Shown: positions 1 through 8,691, counted from the stretch's first letter. The stretch is 29,026 nucleotides of DNA from an uncultured Clostridia bacterium (GCA_937901805.1 CALDJI010000261.1:1-29026), one strand, 5' to 3'. The notes: generated from the letters alone by a model not told the origin. Numbers and translations: made by a program.

Positions 1-38
1 TTAAAGGCGGCGCTACTCTGCGCAAAGAATTGCTGTAA
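1..38 (+). CDS. 3' end of an unknown gene (partial)
   Basis: In the frame whose first full codon is at position 3, the sequence reads KGGATLRKELL and then a TAA stop at 36-38. A strong plus-strand terminator follows 13 bases later, so a plus-strand gene very probably ends here. Eleven residues are too few to identify a family. The frame is chosen only because its stop lies just before the terminator. Confidence 0.3.
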   Translation, partial: KGGATLRKELL

Positions 39-51
39 TCTACTGAATGAG

Positions 52-88
52 AAAAATATCCTTCCCTGTACAGGGAAGGATATTTTTT
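52..88 (+). terminator. Intrinsic terminator of the gene left of the window
   Basis: An uninterrupted inverted repeat is centred between 69 and 70, with a GC-rich core (CCTTCCCTG pairing with CAGGGAAGG) and a run of T at 83-88. No minus-strand gene is near that would need it, so it most likely ends the plus-strand gene whose last codons lie at 3-38. Confidence 0.75.
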
Positions 89-175
89 AAGAAAATGGCA
101 ATCCAGCTACCCTTATGTCATGATAAGGACAACCGCAGCAGTTGTTGCAGAGAATATTCAAAGGGAAAAGTATCG

Positions 176-702
176 ATGAGTGGATTTATCAAAGGGCTTA
201 CTTTGTGCGAAGATTTTTTCTTTGAGATTGCCAAATCCCTCTTGAACGCCTATTTTCCGGACCTACGCTATACGTCAGAATTACTGGGCTGATGAGGCTG
301 GTATTTTTGCATTGTAATCAATATGCGCCCTATAGCAAATGGTTTTGAACCGATTTCCGGCAGCTGCCGATAAAACCGGAAATTAAACACTCCACTGCCT
401 GCGCGTTGACCGCAAAGGACATTCAGCAGCGGGAAACGCAGCTTGTCCATGCCCAGAAACTGATGGCTGACTGGCACAATTCCCTTGAACTGACAGAACC
501 CGTGCCGATTCAAATTGAAAATGATTTCAGCAGACAGATTGAGGTAATTTTTGCCGATAAATTGGCAACAGCATGCCAGTAGAAACTGCGGGGCGCTTCC
601 CTGGAAAAATTCCCGCTTATCGGCACGATGAGCGAAATTTCCAATTTTGCCGCTTTAACAGAAAATTTGTACCGGGAAACTATCAAATCCCTGTATCCTT
701 GA
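176..702 (+). pseudogene. Decayed DUF4037-like protein gene
   Basis: Three pieces of one apparent protein can be read on the plus strand but not as one frame. The N-terminal piece (ATG 176 to about 290) reads like FIKGLTLCEDFFFEIAKSLL followed by AYFPDLRYT. A +1 frame change and what looks like a large internal deletion lead to LVFLHCNQYAPYSKWF, which ends in TGA near 347. The frame then continues through DIQQRETQLVHAQKLMADWH, a TAG near 582, and PLIGTMSEISNF to a final TGA at 700-702. The order and wording match, from memory, DUF4037 proteins, which start with a GL-L--FF-E motif, carry a YAPYSKWFG motif in the middle and end with a PLIG motif. The GSD-hallmark part of the nucleotidyltransferase-like core is missing. 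The gene is clearly broken; the family name is a recollection and has not been searched. Confidence 0.6.
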
Positions 703-732
703 ACAAAATACTGAGGCCAGCGCGGTTATTTC

Positions 733-770
733 AAAATCCCCGCTCATCCATAGGGAAGAGCGGGGATTTT
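733..770 (-). terminator. Terminator of the M20 amidohydrolase gene
   Basis: A 13-bp perfect stem joins AAAATCCCCGCTC (733-745) and its complement (758-770), with a 12-base loop. It lies 11 bases beyond the minus-strand stop codon at 781-783. In the minus direction the stem ends in TTTT. Confidence 0.75.
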
Positions 771-780
771 GAAAGGAGAT

Positions 781-2076
781 TTATTTTATTTCCAATCCGC
801 CCCATTCCCGCAGATATTCCTCTTTGGTATAGACGGGTTTAAAGTTTTTCTTGATTTCAATGGCTTTCTTTGCGCCGTCATACAGCAGATCAATGGAAGT
901 CATCACCAGCATTTTGGTAGCAACAATATAAGCCAGTTCTTCATTTTCCACAGCATAATCCGCACCGTGACCGGTACCGACCGCTCCGCCCGCATAGGCG
1001 TGTACCGTTGGGATCAGGTAGGAAACATCATTTGCATCTGTGGTAAGGCCCTTGCCTACTCCGACATGGTCTTTGCCGACCAGTTGGATAAAATTGTCTT
1101 CCACCACTTGTTTGAGCGCCAAATCCTCATGGAAAAAGGTATAGCCCGGCAAATCGTTGATTTCAATCTGAGCTCCGACTGCATCTGCTCCCGCTTTGAG
1201 CGCACGGTTGATCTTGAAATTTGCGTCTTTGATAGCCTCCAGGCTGTAACCGCGGACAAAACTCTCAATTTTGACCTCTCCCGGGACTACGTTGACCAGG
1301 TCGCCGCCCTTGGTAATGATTGGATGCCAGCGGATGCCGTCTTCATCGCGGAAGGTATCCCGAATGGCATCGACCGCACCAAGGCCGATTCTGGCAGCGG
1401 TAAGCGCGTTAATCCCCTGATCCGGTGCGGCGCCATGGCTTTCCTTACCGATATAGCGGACAAGTTTTGCAATAAAGCCCATCCCTCCGGGACCGCCTGC
1501 ATTGACCGTATCCCCTTTGGTGGTATGCTGCATGATCATCGCGTCAATATCATCAAACAAACCGAGCTTGATAAACTCCTGTTTTCCGCCTAAAAAGCTG
1601 ATTTTCCCCTCTTTGATCAGTCCATTGCGGTACTCCAGTTCCACGCCCTCTTCGCTGGGGACTGCCATAAGGGCTACATCGCCGTCCAGCTCCTCCATGA
1701 CGCCGCTCTCTTTCAGGGCAATTGCCGTTCCAAGCATGGTGGCAATTTGCACATTATGTCCACACGCATGGGCGGCATTTGTCACCTTATCTGCAAAAGG
1801 ATGGTTTGGAACCATAACCGCATCCAGTTCACCCATGACTGCAATTTTGGCCTTATGCTCTTTCCCGGAAGCGGTGGCAATCACCCCGGTAATTGCCTGC
1901 TGATCAACATAGGAATAGCCCAGTTCATCAAAAACCTCCTTGACCTTTTGGGCAGTTTTAAATTCTTTATAGCCCATTTCCGGCTCACGGAGGATGCTTT
2001 TTCCAATGGAAATAATCTTTTCTCTGTTTTTATCCACTGCTTCGCAGGCACGCTGCTTTAACTGTTCAATTGTCAC
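781..2076 (-). CDS. M20 family metallopeptidase / amidohydrolase
   Basis: This 431-aa cytosolic protein has the two-zinc M20 layout: MGELDAV at residues 81-87, HACGHN at 103-108, and an inner dimerisation domain in the middle (roughly 200-320). The family hydrolyses amide bonds of N-acylated amino acids or small peptides; AbgB-like aminobenzoyl-glutamate hydrolases and indole-acetyl-amino acid hydrolases are close relatives, so the substrate cannot be named. The start is a GTG at 2074-2076 preceded by AAGGAGAGG at a spacing of 6. A promoter (2111-2139) and a terminator (733-770) bracket it as a single-gene unit. No signal peptide is seen. Confidence 0.85.
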   Translation of the reverse strand: MTIEQLKQRACEAVDKNREKIISIGKSILREPEMGYKEFKTAQKVKEVFDELGYSYVDQQAITGVIATASGKEHKAKIAVMGELDAVMVPNHPFADKVTNAAHACGHNVQIATMLGTAIALKESGVMEELDGDVALMAVPSEEGVELEYRNGLIKEGKISFLGGKQEFIKLGLFDDIDAMIMQHTTKGDTVNAGGPGGMGFIAKLVRYIGKESHGAAPDQGINALTAARIGLGAVDAIRDTFRDEDGIRWHPIITKGGDLVNVVPGEVKIESFVRGYSLEAIKDANFKINRALKAGADAVGAQIEINDLPGYTFFHEDLALKQVVEDNFIQLVGKDHVGVGKGLTTDANDVSYLIPTVHAYAGGAVGTGHGADYAVENEELAYIVATKMLVMTSIDLLYDGAKKAIEIKKNFKPVYTKEEYLREWGGLEIK

Positions 2077-2110
2077 AAAATCCCTCTCCTTTTTGACGAA
2101 TGACAGTTAA

Positions 2111-2139
2111 ATTATACAACAGAAATTCTTCATTCACAA
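2111..2139 (-). promoter_or_regulatory. Sigma-A promoter of the M20 gene
   Basis: On the minus strand TTGTGA (2134-2139) is separated by 17 bases from a perfect TATAAT (2111-2116), 34 bases ahead of the GTG start. It is the only convincing promoter in the 2077-2225 gap. Confidence 0.7.
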
Positions 2140-2225
2140 CGGATTTTACTATTTTCGTGATAATCACAAGCTATGCTCTGTATTTTTATGCAAATTTCGA
2201 TGAAACTATTTTTTGCAGACAAAAT

Positions 2226-2684
2226 CTACTGCAAACATGCATTTACAAATTTCATCGGCACATCCATGCGAACAGCAATCTGTTCCAGGGTCATACCACG
2301 ATCCCTAAAACGCTCACAGACAGATTTCATGGTTTCCCCGACTTCAATAATATGTCTGTCCGGATCGTAAAAACGGATAACACGCTGTCCCCAAGCATGT
2401 TCCTTTACCGGATGAAGCAGTTCTACGCCGTATGCTTCCAATTTATTGGAAAAGGAGATCATATCATCCTCTTCAAAATAAATCTCAAAATTATTGCCCC
2501 CGAAAAAAATCTGATCGGTGCCTAAAAACCCCCGATAACTCTCCAGAGTCTGCAAGCACAATCCTCCCGTCAGAGTCTTGTTTGCACCAAAATCCATCAC
2601 CACATGGAGTCCCAGAACCTTTTGATAAAACGCAACGCTTTTCTCCATATCCGATACGACCAGCAAAGGATTTTTGAATTTCAT
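2226..2684 (-). CDS. VOC (glyoxalase / bleomycin-resistance fold) protein
   Basis: This 152-aa protein opens with the typical VOC strand-helix pattern (NPLLVVSDMEKSVAFYQKVLGL). It carries a second half with EHAWGQRVIRFYDPDRHIIEVGE, in which the His and the Glu occupy the usual metal-ligand positions. VOC proteins include isomerases, dioxygenases and drug-binding resistance proteins, so the activity is open. The last 30 or so residues (RFRDRGMTLEQIAVRMDVPMKFV) form a helix-turn-helix-like tail not found in minimal VOC proteins. The start has AGGAGG 11 bases upstream. It lies 56 bases downstream of the MATE exporter stop on the same strand, so the two may be co-transcribed, which would fit a drug or toxic-metabolite role. 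Confidence 0.8.
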   Translation of the reverse strand: MKFKNPLLVVSDMEKSVAFYQKVLGLHVVMDFGANKTLTGGLCLQTLESYRGFLGTDQIFFGGNNFEIYFEEDDMISFSNKLEAYGVELLHPVKEHAWGQRVIRFYDPDRHIIEVGETMKSVCERFRDRGMTLEQIAVRMDVPMKFVNACLQ

Positions 2685-2740
2685 CTTCCAATCTTCCTCC
2701 TATTCCATGCTCCCAGGACACATGAAACAACAAGCTTCTA

Positions 2741-4147
2741 TTATTCCTCCAGCTTGACGGAATCCGGCTGTGAAAAGGTCTCCCGTGTCACATTGCGCAG
2801 CCATACCTTGCTGCGATACCGGTGCGTGGTAAAGGGCAGTTTGATAATCTCATCGCTCATTAGAATAATATAAACAACCGGAACCGGCAGATGGAAAACA
2901 AAGGCCGCCAAAGCGCCAAATAAAATAGAGCAGCCCCACATAGTGGCGACATCTAAAAACAAGCCGAACTTGGTATCTCCTCCCGCCCGGTATATCCCGA
3001 CTACCATGGTAGAGTTATAAGATTGAAACAGGGAAAAATACGACATGACGAACATCATCAGCGTAAGATATGCTTTTGCCGTATCCGACAGCGCCAGCGC
3101 AGCCGATGCAATCGGTCCTATCAGCAAGATCACAACGGAGCCAATTCCTCCGGTAATCCAAGTCAGCCGGACAAAACGTTTTGCATAGCGCTGTGCCTTT
3201 TCATTATCCCCGGAACCAATGGTTTTTCCAATCATAATCGCCGCAGCATTGGCGATTCCAAACGCAATGACCGTTGCGAGTTGTCTTGTCACCTGCGCAA
3301 CAGAATTTGCAGCCACTGCTGAACTTCCAAGATGTCCAATGATCAGGGTATTCATGGAACTGCCCAGGCCCCACATCAGTTCATTGAGCGTGACCGGGAT
3401 AGAATAACGGAAAAAATCCGACTGGAGTATCTTATCCCGGACAAAAAGGTGTCGGAATCGGAGTCGGACATCTTTGTTGATAAATTTTGCATAACACAGG
3501 ACAATGATCAGCTCCACGCCTCTTGCAACAACCGTTCCGATTGCCGCCCCGCGGATTCCAAGCTTTGGAAATCCAAACATTCCGAATATCAAAACGGCGT
3601 TGATACAGATATTTGTCAGCAGGCTGATGAGATACACTGCGGTCGAGATGATCACACGTTCCACGCTGCGCATAATATTGAGGTAAATCATCGTAACGGA
3701 CATCAGCAGATAGGATATGCTCACAATTTGCAAATACTGTACTCCATACTCAATGACTTCCGGTTCCGGAGTAAACAGGCCCATGATTTGATAGGGAAAA
3801 AGCTGTACAGCTGCCGTGAAAAGAAGCGCTACGCCAAGCGAAAGGCGCAATGTGATCCCCAAAACCTTTTCAATCGTACCGGTATCGCCTTTTCCCCAAT
3901 ACTGTGCAGTCAGGACAGCCGCGCCGGAAGTCAGACCGAAGAAAATCAGCGTCATGATAAACTGTACCTGACCGGCCAGAGAAGAGGCGGAGAGCACCGT
4001 TTCCCCAACCCTTCCGAGCATGACGACATCCGCCGAAGTCACCGCAACATTAATGAGGTTCTGTGCAGCCATTGGCAGCACCAAAGCAAAAACATCCCGG
4101 TAAAACTGTTTTTTCTCTGTATGCATAGCAGAAGTTCCCTTTGCCAC
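2741..4147 (-). CDS. MATE family multidrug/cation antiporter
   Basis: This integral membrane protein of about 468 aa has around 12 hydrophobic segments arranged as two similar halves. The first contains ADVVMLGRVGETVLSASSLAGQ and the second GSSMNTLIIGHLGSSAVAANS, both typical of MATE exporters (NorM/DinF-like). Such proteins expel cationic drugs or metabolites using Na+ or H+. The reported start is GTG at 4145-4147 behind GGGGGCGGG. An ATG at 4126, behind AAAGGGAA, is an equally plausible start and would shorten the protein by 7 residues. It appears to be the first gene of a unit with the VOC gene. Confidence 0.85.
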   Translation of the reverse strand: MAKGTSAMHTEKKQFYRDVFALVLPMAAQNLINVAVTSADVVMLGRVGETVLSASSLAGQVQFIMTLIFFGLTSGAAVLTAQYWGKGDTGTIEKVLGITLRLSLGVALLFTAAVQLFPYQIMGLFTPEPEVIEYGVQYLQIVSISYLLMSVTMIYLNIMRSVERVIISTAVYLISLLTNICINAVLIFGMFGFPKLGIRGAAIGTVVARGVELIIVLCYAKFINKDVRLRFRHLFVRDKILQSDFFRYSIPVTLNELMWGLGSSMNTLIIGHLGSSAVAANSVAQVTRQLATVIAFGIANAAAIMIGKTIGSGDNEKAQRYAKRFVRLTWITGGIGSVVILLIGPIASAALALSDTAKAYLTLMMFVMSYFSLFQSYNSTMVVGIYRAGGDTKFGLFLDVATMWGCSILFGALAAFVFHLPVPVVYIILMSDEIIKLPFTTHRYRSKVWLRNVTRETFSQPDSVKLEE

Positions 4148-4185
4148 GATCCCGCCCCCTTTTCACTTTCTTAACATACTGTTTT

Positions 4186-4215
4186 AAAATAGCATATCCG
4201 TCATCTGTTCGTCAA
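4186..4215 (-). promoter_or_regulatory. Probable sigma-A promoter of the MATE gene
   Basis: On the minus strand TTGACG (4210-4215) and TATTTT (4186-4191) are 18 bases apart, about 40 bases upstream of the GTG start. The -35 box touches the end of the upstream terminator hairpin. Confidence 0.5.
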
Positions 4216-4217
4216 TG

Positions 4218-4267
4218 AAAAAAGAACGGCTCCTCTGGAAATTATTTCAGAGGAGCCGTTCTTTTTT
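4218..4267 (-). terminator. Terminator of the RND-TetR operon
   Basis: A perfect 20-bp stem (4218-4237 with 4248-4267) has a GC-rich centre and a 10-base loop, and ends in a T run on the minus strand. The TetR stop codon (TCA on the plus strand, 4267-4269) overlaps the first base of the stem. Confidence 0.9.
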
Positions 4268-4854
4268 CATTTTGCGTTCATCGCGCTGAGCAGTAGGCAG
4301 CGGCAATACTGTTCCGCCTGCTCATTTTGACAGCATTCTCTTGCAGAGAGATATCCCGAAAAGGCGCTGATGAAAACATAGAGCGTATACTCCTCATCAT
4401 GCGGCAAAAAAACGCCTTCTTCTATACCCGCCTGAGCAAACAGGAGGATTTCCCGCCGCATTTCCAGTTGACAATTACAAAGCAACTCTTCCGCCTGCTT
4501 AAAATTTTTCACCAGTTCTTCCCGGCCAAGTCCCTGTACCAGCATGGACAAAGCCGCCTTTTTCCGGCTTGCCGCGTGAGAAAGTAACCGGAGCAAAACA
4601 GAAAATTTTTCCTCAAAGCTCTGTTGTTCATGAACCTGCTCAATCATAGTATGGAGCGTACTGTCAATCAGATAGAGCGTCGATTGTGCGAGGATTTCCT
4701 CTTTGTTTTGAAAATAATTGTACAGCGTTCCCTTTCCAATCCCGGCTTTCTGCGCAATATCCGACGCCTTGATTTTGCGCATATCGTACCCTTCATCCAT
4801 GAGGGCAACCACTGCCCGGAATACCGCCAGCTGTTTATCCGTGTATTTCTGCAT
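4267..4854 (-). CDS. TetR/AcrR family repressor, probably of the adjacent RND pump
   Basis: This 195-aa regulator has an N-terminal DNA-binding domain with the helix-turn-helix IAQKAGIGKGTLYNYFQNKEE, followed by an all-helical ligand and dimerisation domain of normal TetR length. The ATG at 4852-4854 is chosen because GGGGAGGAAG precedes it by about 8 bases; an upstream TTG would add 8 residues. The start overlaps the end of the RND gene by 20 bases, which indicates translational coupling in one transcript. A perfect dyad of the kind bound by TetR proteins (8537-8554) lies in the operon promoter, so autorepression together with the pump, relieved by a pump substrate, is the likely logic. This last point is inference. 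Confidence 0.88.
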   Translation of the reverse strand: MQKYTDKQLAVFRAVVALMDEGYDMRKIKASDIAQKAGIGKGTLYNYFQNKEEILAQSTLYLIDSTLHTMIEQVHEQQSFEEKFSVLLRLLSHAASRKKAALSMLVQGLGREELVKNFKQAEELLCNCQLEMRREILLFAQAGIEEGVFLPHDEEYTLYVFISAFSGYLSARECCQNEQAEQYCRCLLLSAMNAK

Positions 4855-7800
4855 CCGGCTCTTCCTCCCCAAGATCAATCTGCTTCATCGGCTTGCGGTT
4901 GAAAATATCATACATTGCCGGAACAACAAACAGAGTAAGCACTGTCGCATAGGCAAGACCGCCGATCGTTACCACCGCCATGGGCTGCAGCATATCCGAT
5001 CCCATGCCAACCCCCATTGCAAGGGTGGATAACCCCAGAATCGTGGTCAACGCCGTCATTAGAATCGGACGCAGCCTTGTTTTTCCGGTTACAACCAATG
5101 CCTGCCGTTTTTCCATTCCTCCAAAGCGCAGCTGATTGACATAATCCACAAACACAATTCCATTGTTGACAACAATACCGGAGAGAATCAGGAATCCCAG
5201 CATGGAGATAACACTGATTTCCATTCTGGCTGCAAACAGCGCAAGCAAGCCGCCGGTAAAGGCCAGGGGGATGGTGAACATGACAATAAACGGGGAACGG
5301 AAAGACTGGAACTGCGCCACCATAATCAGGTAGATAAAGGCAATGGCTAGGGCGATCATTTTCAACAGTTCCACCATGGTATCGTTGATATTCTGGGTTT
5401 CCCCGCCAAATTCATAGGTATATCCGGCCGGCATCTCATAATCCGCCAGTTTCTGCTCAATTTCCCGGCTGACCAGCCCAATATTGTGGCTGCTGTCCAC
5501 CTGTGCGGACACTGTCATCTGCCTCACCTGATTGTCATGGTTAATGGAGGAAAGGCTTTGCTGCTCAGTAATTTCCGCAATTTCGGAAAGCGGCACTTCG
5601 ATTTCCTTCCCATTCTGTTCAACAGTAAAACGATAATCCTTCAGAGTCTCCCGCGTCAGGCCGCTGTTTTTTCCCTGTGCGACAATCATCGGGTAATCCA
5701 CCGAATCCAAACTTAGAGTTGTCGCCGTACTTTCCGTCTCCAAGGCCGCTGCAACTTCCTGATATACCTGCGCTACGGTGAGCTGATACTTCATCGCTTT
5801 ATTCTTATCCACCGTAATTTTGGTCTCCATGGTATCCGATTCCAGGGATGGAGTCTCCACTTCCATGGTGCCCTCTGTACCACTTACTATTTCGGAAACA
5901 TCTTTTGAAACAGCGGACAGGGTATCCAATTCACCGCCGCGGATACGGATTTCAATCCCGCTGCCAAGCGCGCTCATCGCATCCATAGAAGAGGCCTGTG
6001 CGCTGACTGTGCAATTTAAATCATCGGTATTGGCCAGGATCTCATCGGCAATTTCTGTACTGGTATGGTTCCGCTTTTCTGCGAGCATCACATAAAACGT
6101 CACCGATGTATCGGAACCGCCCGCAAGCATGGAGCCGCCGCCGGAACCGCCCTGCATGGCGCCGACGGTTTCCACGCCTTCCACTTGTCCCATACGCTCG
6201 AGCAGGGTATCGGCCATCGCACGGGTTTCATCCACCGTACTGCCCTTTGGCATCTCCATAGAAACAGAGATCTGCGTGCTGTCCATCTCCGGCATAAAGG
6301 CGGTGCCCATACTGCCTGCGGCAACTACGCTCAGCACAAGCAGCAAAACCGATCCACCGAGTATCCACGCCTTATGGCGCAGGGCTTTTTCCAGCAGGGA
6401 ACCATACCAGCCGGTAAAGCGTTCAAACCACTTGTGAGTGGTTTTATCCTCTTTTTTCATCATTTTGGAGGACATGGTGGGAACCAGGGTCAGAGCCACC
6501 AGCAGGCTGGCAATCAGGGAATAGGCAATCGTCAGACCCATATCGGTAAAGAGCTGCCGGGAAATCCCTTCTGTGAAGACAATCGGCAAAAAGACGCAGA
6601 TAGTTGTCAATGTGGAAGCGGTAATGGCTCCTGCCACCTGGGCCGCCCCATGGACTGCCGCTTTTGCAGCACTCATCCCCTGAGCGCGCAGACGATAGAT
6701 GTTTTCAATAACCACAATACTGTTATCCACCAGCATTCCGACGCCAAGGGCAAGACCGGCAAGGGAGATTACGTTCATGGTAACTCCTGAAAAATACATG
6801 AGTGTGACGGCAAACATCAAACTCATTGGAATACTGACGGCAATAATCAGGGTAGAGCGGATATTGCGCAGGAAGAAAAACAGGATAATTACTGCCAGCA
6901 AACCGCCCATCAGAAGATTTTGTAAGACGGAATCAATGACAATATCAATATAGATTCCCTGATCTTGCAGTGCCGTGATATGCAGCCCCTGCTGCTCCGC
7001 CATCAGCGTTTCAATCTGGGCGTTGAGGTCTTTGGAGACCTCCGAAGTGGAGACAGTGCTCTGTTTTTGTAAAGTCAGCAGAATCCCATCGTTGCCGTTG
7101 ATTTTGGCATACATCTCTTCTGCATTGTCCGTAAAGGCGACTTCTGCGACATCGCTGAGTTTGACACTCCCAAGCCCGCCGGCATCCACGGTAAACAGTT
7201 CCAGATTTTCCAGCTCCTCGATAGAGGAAAAACTGTCGCCCACCTTGACCAGATACTGATCATTACCCTCTGTGAGATAACCAGCGGGCATAGAGAAATT
7301 TTCCGCTGTTAAAATGGAACTGATATTTTCTTTGGTAATCAGCTCTCCGAGCCCCGCCTGCTCATAAGCGGCGTCACGAGACACTTCAAATTTTTCCCTG
7401 CTCTCTTTGAGCTGCTGTTCCGTGTCTGAGAGCTGTACTGACGCCTTGGTCATCTCCTCAGTCAGGGTCATTTTTCCAGCTTCCAGCTGTTTTTCCTGCT
7501 CTTCCAGCTGAGAAAGCTGCTGCTGGAGAGCCGTCTGCTGGCTTTGGGCCTTGGCAATGCCCTCATCGCAGACGGTAATCCCGGCAACGAGTTGTTCTAA
7601 CGCTTTCTGCTGTTCTTCCGGTACTGGAATCCCCGCGTCCGTTATCTGCTTAATCGCTTCTTCCAGTTGGGTTTTCTGTTCTACCAGTTTCTGGCGTTCC
7701 TCCTGGGCTTTTGTCAAAGCAGAAGGAATCGCATCCAGAGCATCTTGGAGCTGTTGTTTTCCATCGGCTAATTTCTGCTGGGCATCCAGCAGCTGCGTGG

Positions 7801-8506
7801 TTTTCTCCTCCTTGGTCTGTTCCAGCTGCTGTTTTGCCGCGGCAAGCTGAGCCTCTCCGGCGTCCAGCTGGGATTTGGCATCGGCAAGCCCGGAATCTAC
7901 TGAAGCGAGCACTTTATCGTTGAGCTCGTCAATTTTCTCCTGATCCAGGGTGATCCGCAGGCTCTCCTCTACCAGGCCCATGGTGCCGATAGAGGCGACG
8001 CCGTCCACGCGCTCCAAAGCGGGGATCACCGTATCGGTTGTGAAACGGGAAATTTCCCGGATATCTTTCCCATCCATATCCACGCTTGCCACCATGATGG
8101 GAAGCATATCCGGATTCATCTTCATCAGCATCGGGGTGCCGACAGAACTGTCCAGCTGCCCCTTGACAAGATCGATATTCCCGCTCATTTCAATCATGGC
8201 GCTGTCCATATTCGTATCCTGGGTAAACTGCAGGATGACCATACTGTAATTTTCACTGGAAACACTGGTGACTTCTTCAACACCGCTGGTCGTGGCAAGT
8301 GCCTGTTCCAGTGGTTTTGTTACGGTCAGTTCCACCTTTTCCGGGCTTGCACCCGGGTAAGTCGTTGCTACAATGACATAGGGCAAATCCATTTTCGGCA
8401 GCAGATCCGTTTTCATCCCAGTAAACGAGACACAGCCCAGGATCAGCACCAAAATTGCCGCTACCACAATGGTGAGCGGCCGTTTTACACTGAATTTCGA
8501 AAACAT
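4835..8506 (-). CDS. RND efflux permease with a long coiled-coil insert
   Basis: This is a 1223-aa HAE1/AcrB-type transporter with one TM helix after the start (IVVAAILVLILGCVSF), the porter domain, six-TM blocks including GLALGVGMLVDNSIVVIENIYR, and a second half ending in a LSGIVVNNGIVFVDYVNQL block. Gram-positive relatives such as SwrC are near 1050 aa. The excess is a Gln/Glu/Lys/Ala-rich heptad region at about residues 190-383, split by a Pro-containing turn (GIPVPEEQQ), that is, an antiparallel helical hairpin. It is inserted after LRITLDQEKIDEL, which by position is the start of the AcrB docking subdomain. ATG 8506 is preferred because GGAGG lies 8 bases upstream; a TTG at 8521 is the alternative. 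No membrane-fusion protein gene is adjacent. The substrate is unknown. Confidence 0.9.
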   Translation of the reverse strand: MFSKFSVKRPLTIVVAAILVLILGCVSFTGMKTDLLPKMDLPYVIVATTYPGASPEKVELTVTKPLEQALATTSGVEEVTSVSSENYSMVILQFTQDTNMDSAMIEMSGNIDLVKGQLDSSVGTPMLMKMNPDMLPIMVASVDMDGKDIREISRFTTDTVIPALERVDGVASIGTMGLVEESLRITLDQEKIDELNDKVLASVDSGLADAKSQLDAGEAQLAAAKQQLEQTKEEKTTQLLDAQQKLADGKQQLQDALDAIPSALTKAQEERQKLVEQKTQLEEAIKQITDAGIPVPEEQQKALEQLVAGITVCDEGIAKAQSQQTALQQQLSQLEEQEKQLEAGKMTLTEEMTKASVQLSDTEQQLKESREKFEVSRDAAYEQAGLGELITKENISSILTAENFSMPAGYLTEGNDQYLVKVGDSFSSIEELENLELFTVDAGGLGSVKLSDVAEVAFTDNAEEMYAKINGNDGILLTLQKQSTVSTSEVSKDLNAQIETLMAEQQGLHITALQDQGIYIDIVIDSVLQNLLMGGLLAVIILFFFLRNIRSTLIIAVSIPMSLMFAVTLMYFSGVTMNVISLAGLALGVGMLVDNSIVVIENIYRLRAQGMSAAKAAVHGAAQVAGAITASTLTTICVFLPIVFTEGISRQLFTDMGLTIAYSLIASLLVALTLVPTMSSKMMKKEDKTTHKWFERFTGWYGSLLEKALRHKAWILGGSVLLLVLSVVAAGSMGTAFMPEMDSTQISVSMEMPKGSTVDETRAMADTLLERMGQVEGVETVGAMQGGSGGGSMLAGGSDTSVTFYVMLAEKRNHTSTEIADEILANTDDLNCTVSAQASSMDAMSALGSGIEIRIRGGELDTLSAVSKDVSEIVSGTEGTMEVETPSLESDTMETKITVDKNKAMKYQLTVAQVYQEVAAALETESTATTLSLDSVDYPMIVAQGKNSGLTRETLKDYRFTVEQNGKEIEVPLSEIAEITEQQSLSSINHDNQVRQMTVSAQVDSSHNIGLVSREIEQKLADYEMPAGYTYEFGGETQNINDTMVELLKMIALAIAFIYLIMVAQFQSFRSPFIVMFTIPLAFTGGLLALFAARMEISVISMLGFLILSGIVVNNGIVFVDYVNQLRFGGMEKRQALVVTGKTRLRPILMTALTTILGLSTLAMGVGMGSDMLQPMAVVTIGGLAYATVLTLFVVPAMYDIFNRKPMKQIDLGEEEPDAEIHG

Positions 8507-8536
8507 GCAGTCATCCTCCAATGATCTCTCTTTAAT

Positions 8537-8554
8537 TGACTGACTGGTCAGTCA
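8537..8554. promoter_or_regulatory. Dyad operator for the TetR repressor
   Basis: TGACTGACTGGTCAGTCA consists of two perfect 8-base arms around a 2-base centre. It starts 10 bases downstream of the -10 box and so covers the transcription start region. The size and symmetry fit TetR-family operators. Confidence 0.7.
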
Positions 8555-8563
8555 TACAATCTG

Positions 8564-8592
8564 ATTATACGGGACGCCGGAACAAATCACAA
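8564..8592 (-). promoter_or_regulatory. Sigma-A promoter of the RND-TetR operon
   Basis: On the minus strand TTGTGA (8587-8592), a 17-base spacer and TATAAT (8564-8569) lie about 60 bases ahead of the RND start codon. The dyad at 8537-8554 follows directly. Confidence 0.75.
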
Positions 8593-8652
8593 CCCTTTCT
8601 CCATGATTTTAACAGACTTTTTATACACGGATTTTCCCAAAGCGGACAAAAA

Positions 8653-8682
8653 ATTTCCCCGAAGAGCACTCTCCGGGGAAAT
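8653..8682 (-). terminator. Terminator of the aconitase / isocitrate dehydrogenase operon
   Basis: ATTTCCCCG (8653-8661) pairs with 8674-8682, and an inner AGAG/CTCT extends the stem. On the minus strand it is followed by a further TTTTTTT run. It lies 9 bases after the dehydrogenase stop codon. Confidence 0.85.
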
Positions 8683-8691
8683 GCGTATGAT

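Noticed and set aside
47..175. Coding sequence starting at 47
   Set aside because: The first part of this frame translates the terminator hairpin at 52-88; only the section from ATG 176 resembles a protein, and that belongs to the pseudogene.
769..1593. A plus-strand open frame of 274 codons opposite the M20 gene
   Set aside because: It is antisense to a clear M20 peptidase with promoter, ribosome binding site and terminator, and its translation has no recognisable family.
3332..4174. A plus-strand open frame of 280 codons opposite the MATE gene
   Set aside because: The translation is rich in Gln, His and Asp without hydrophobic or domain structure; it is a shadow of the membrane protein gene.
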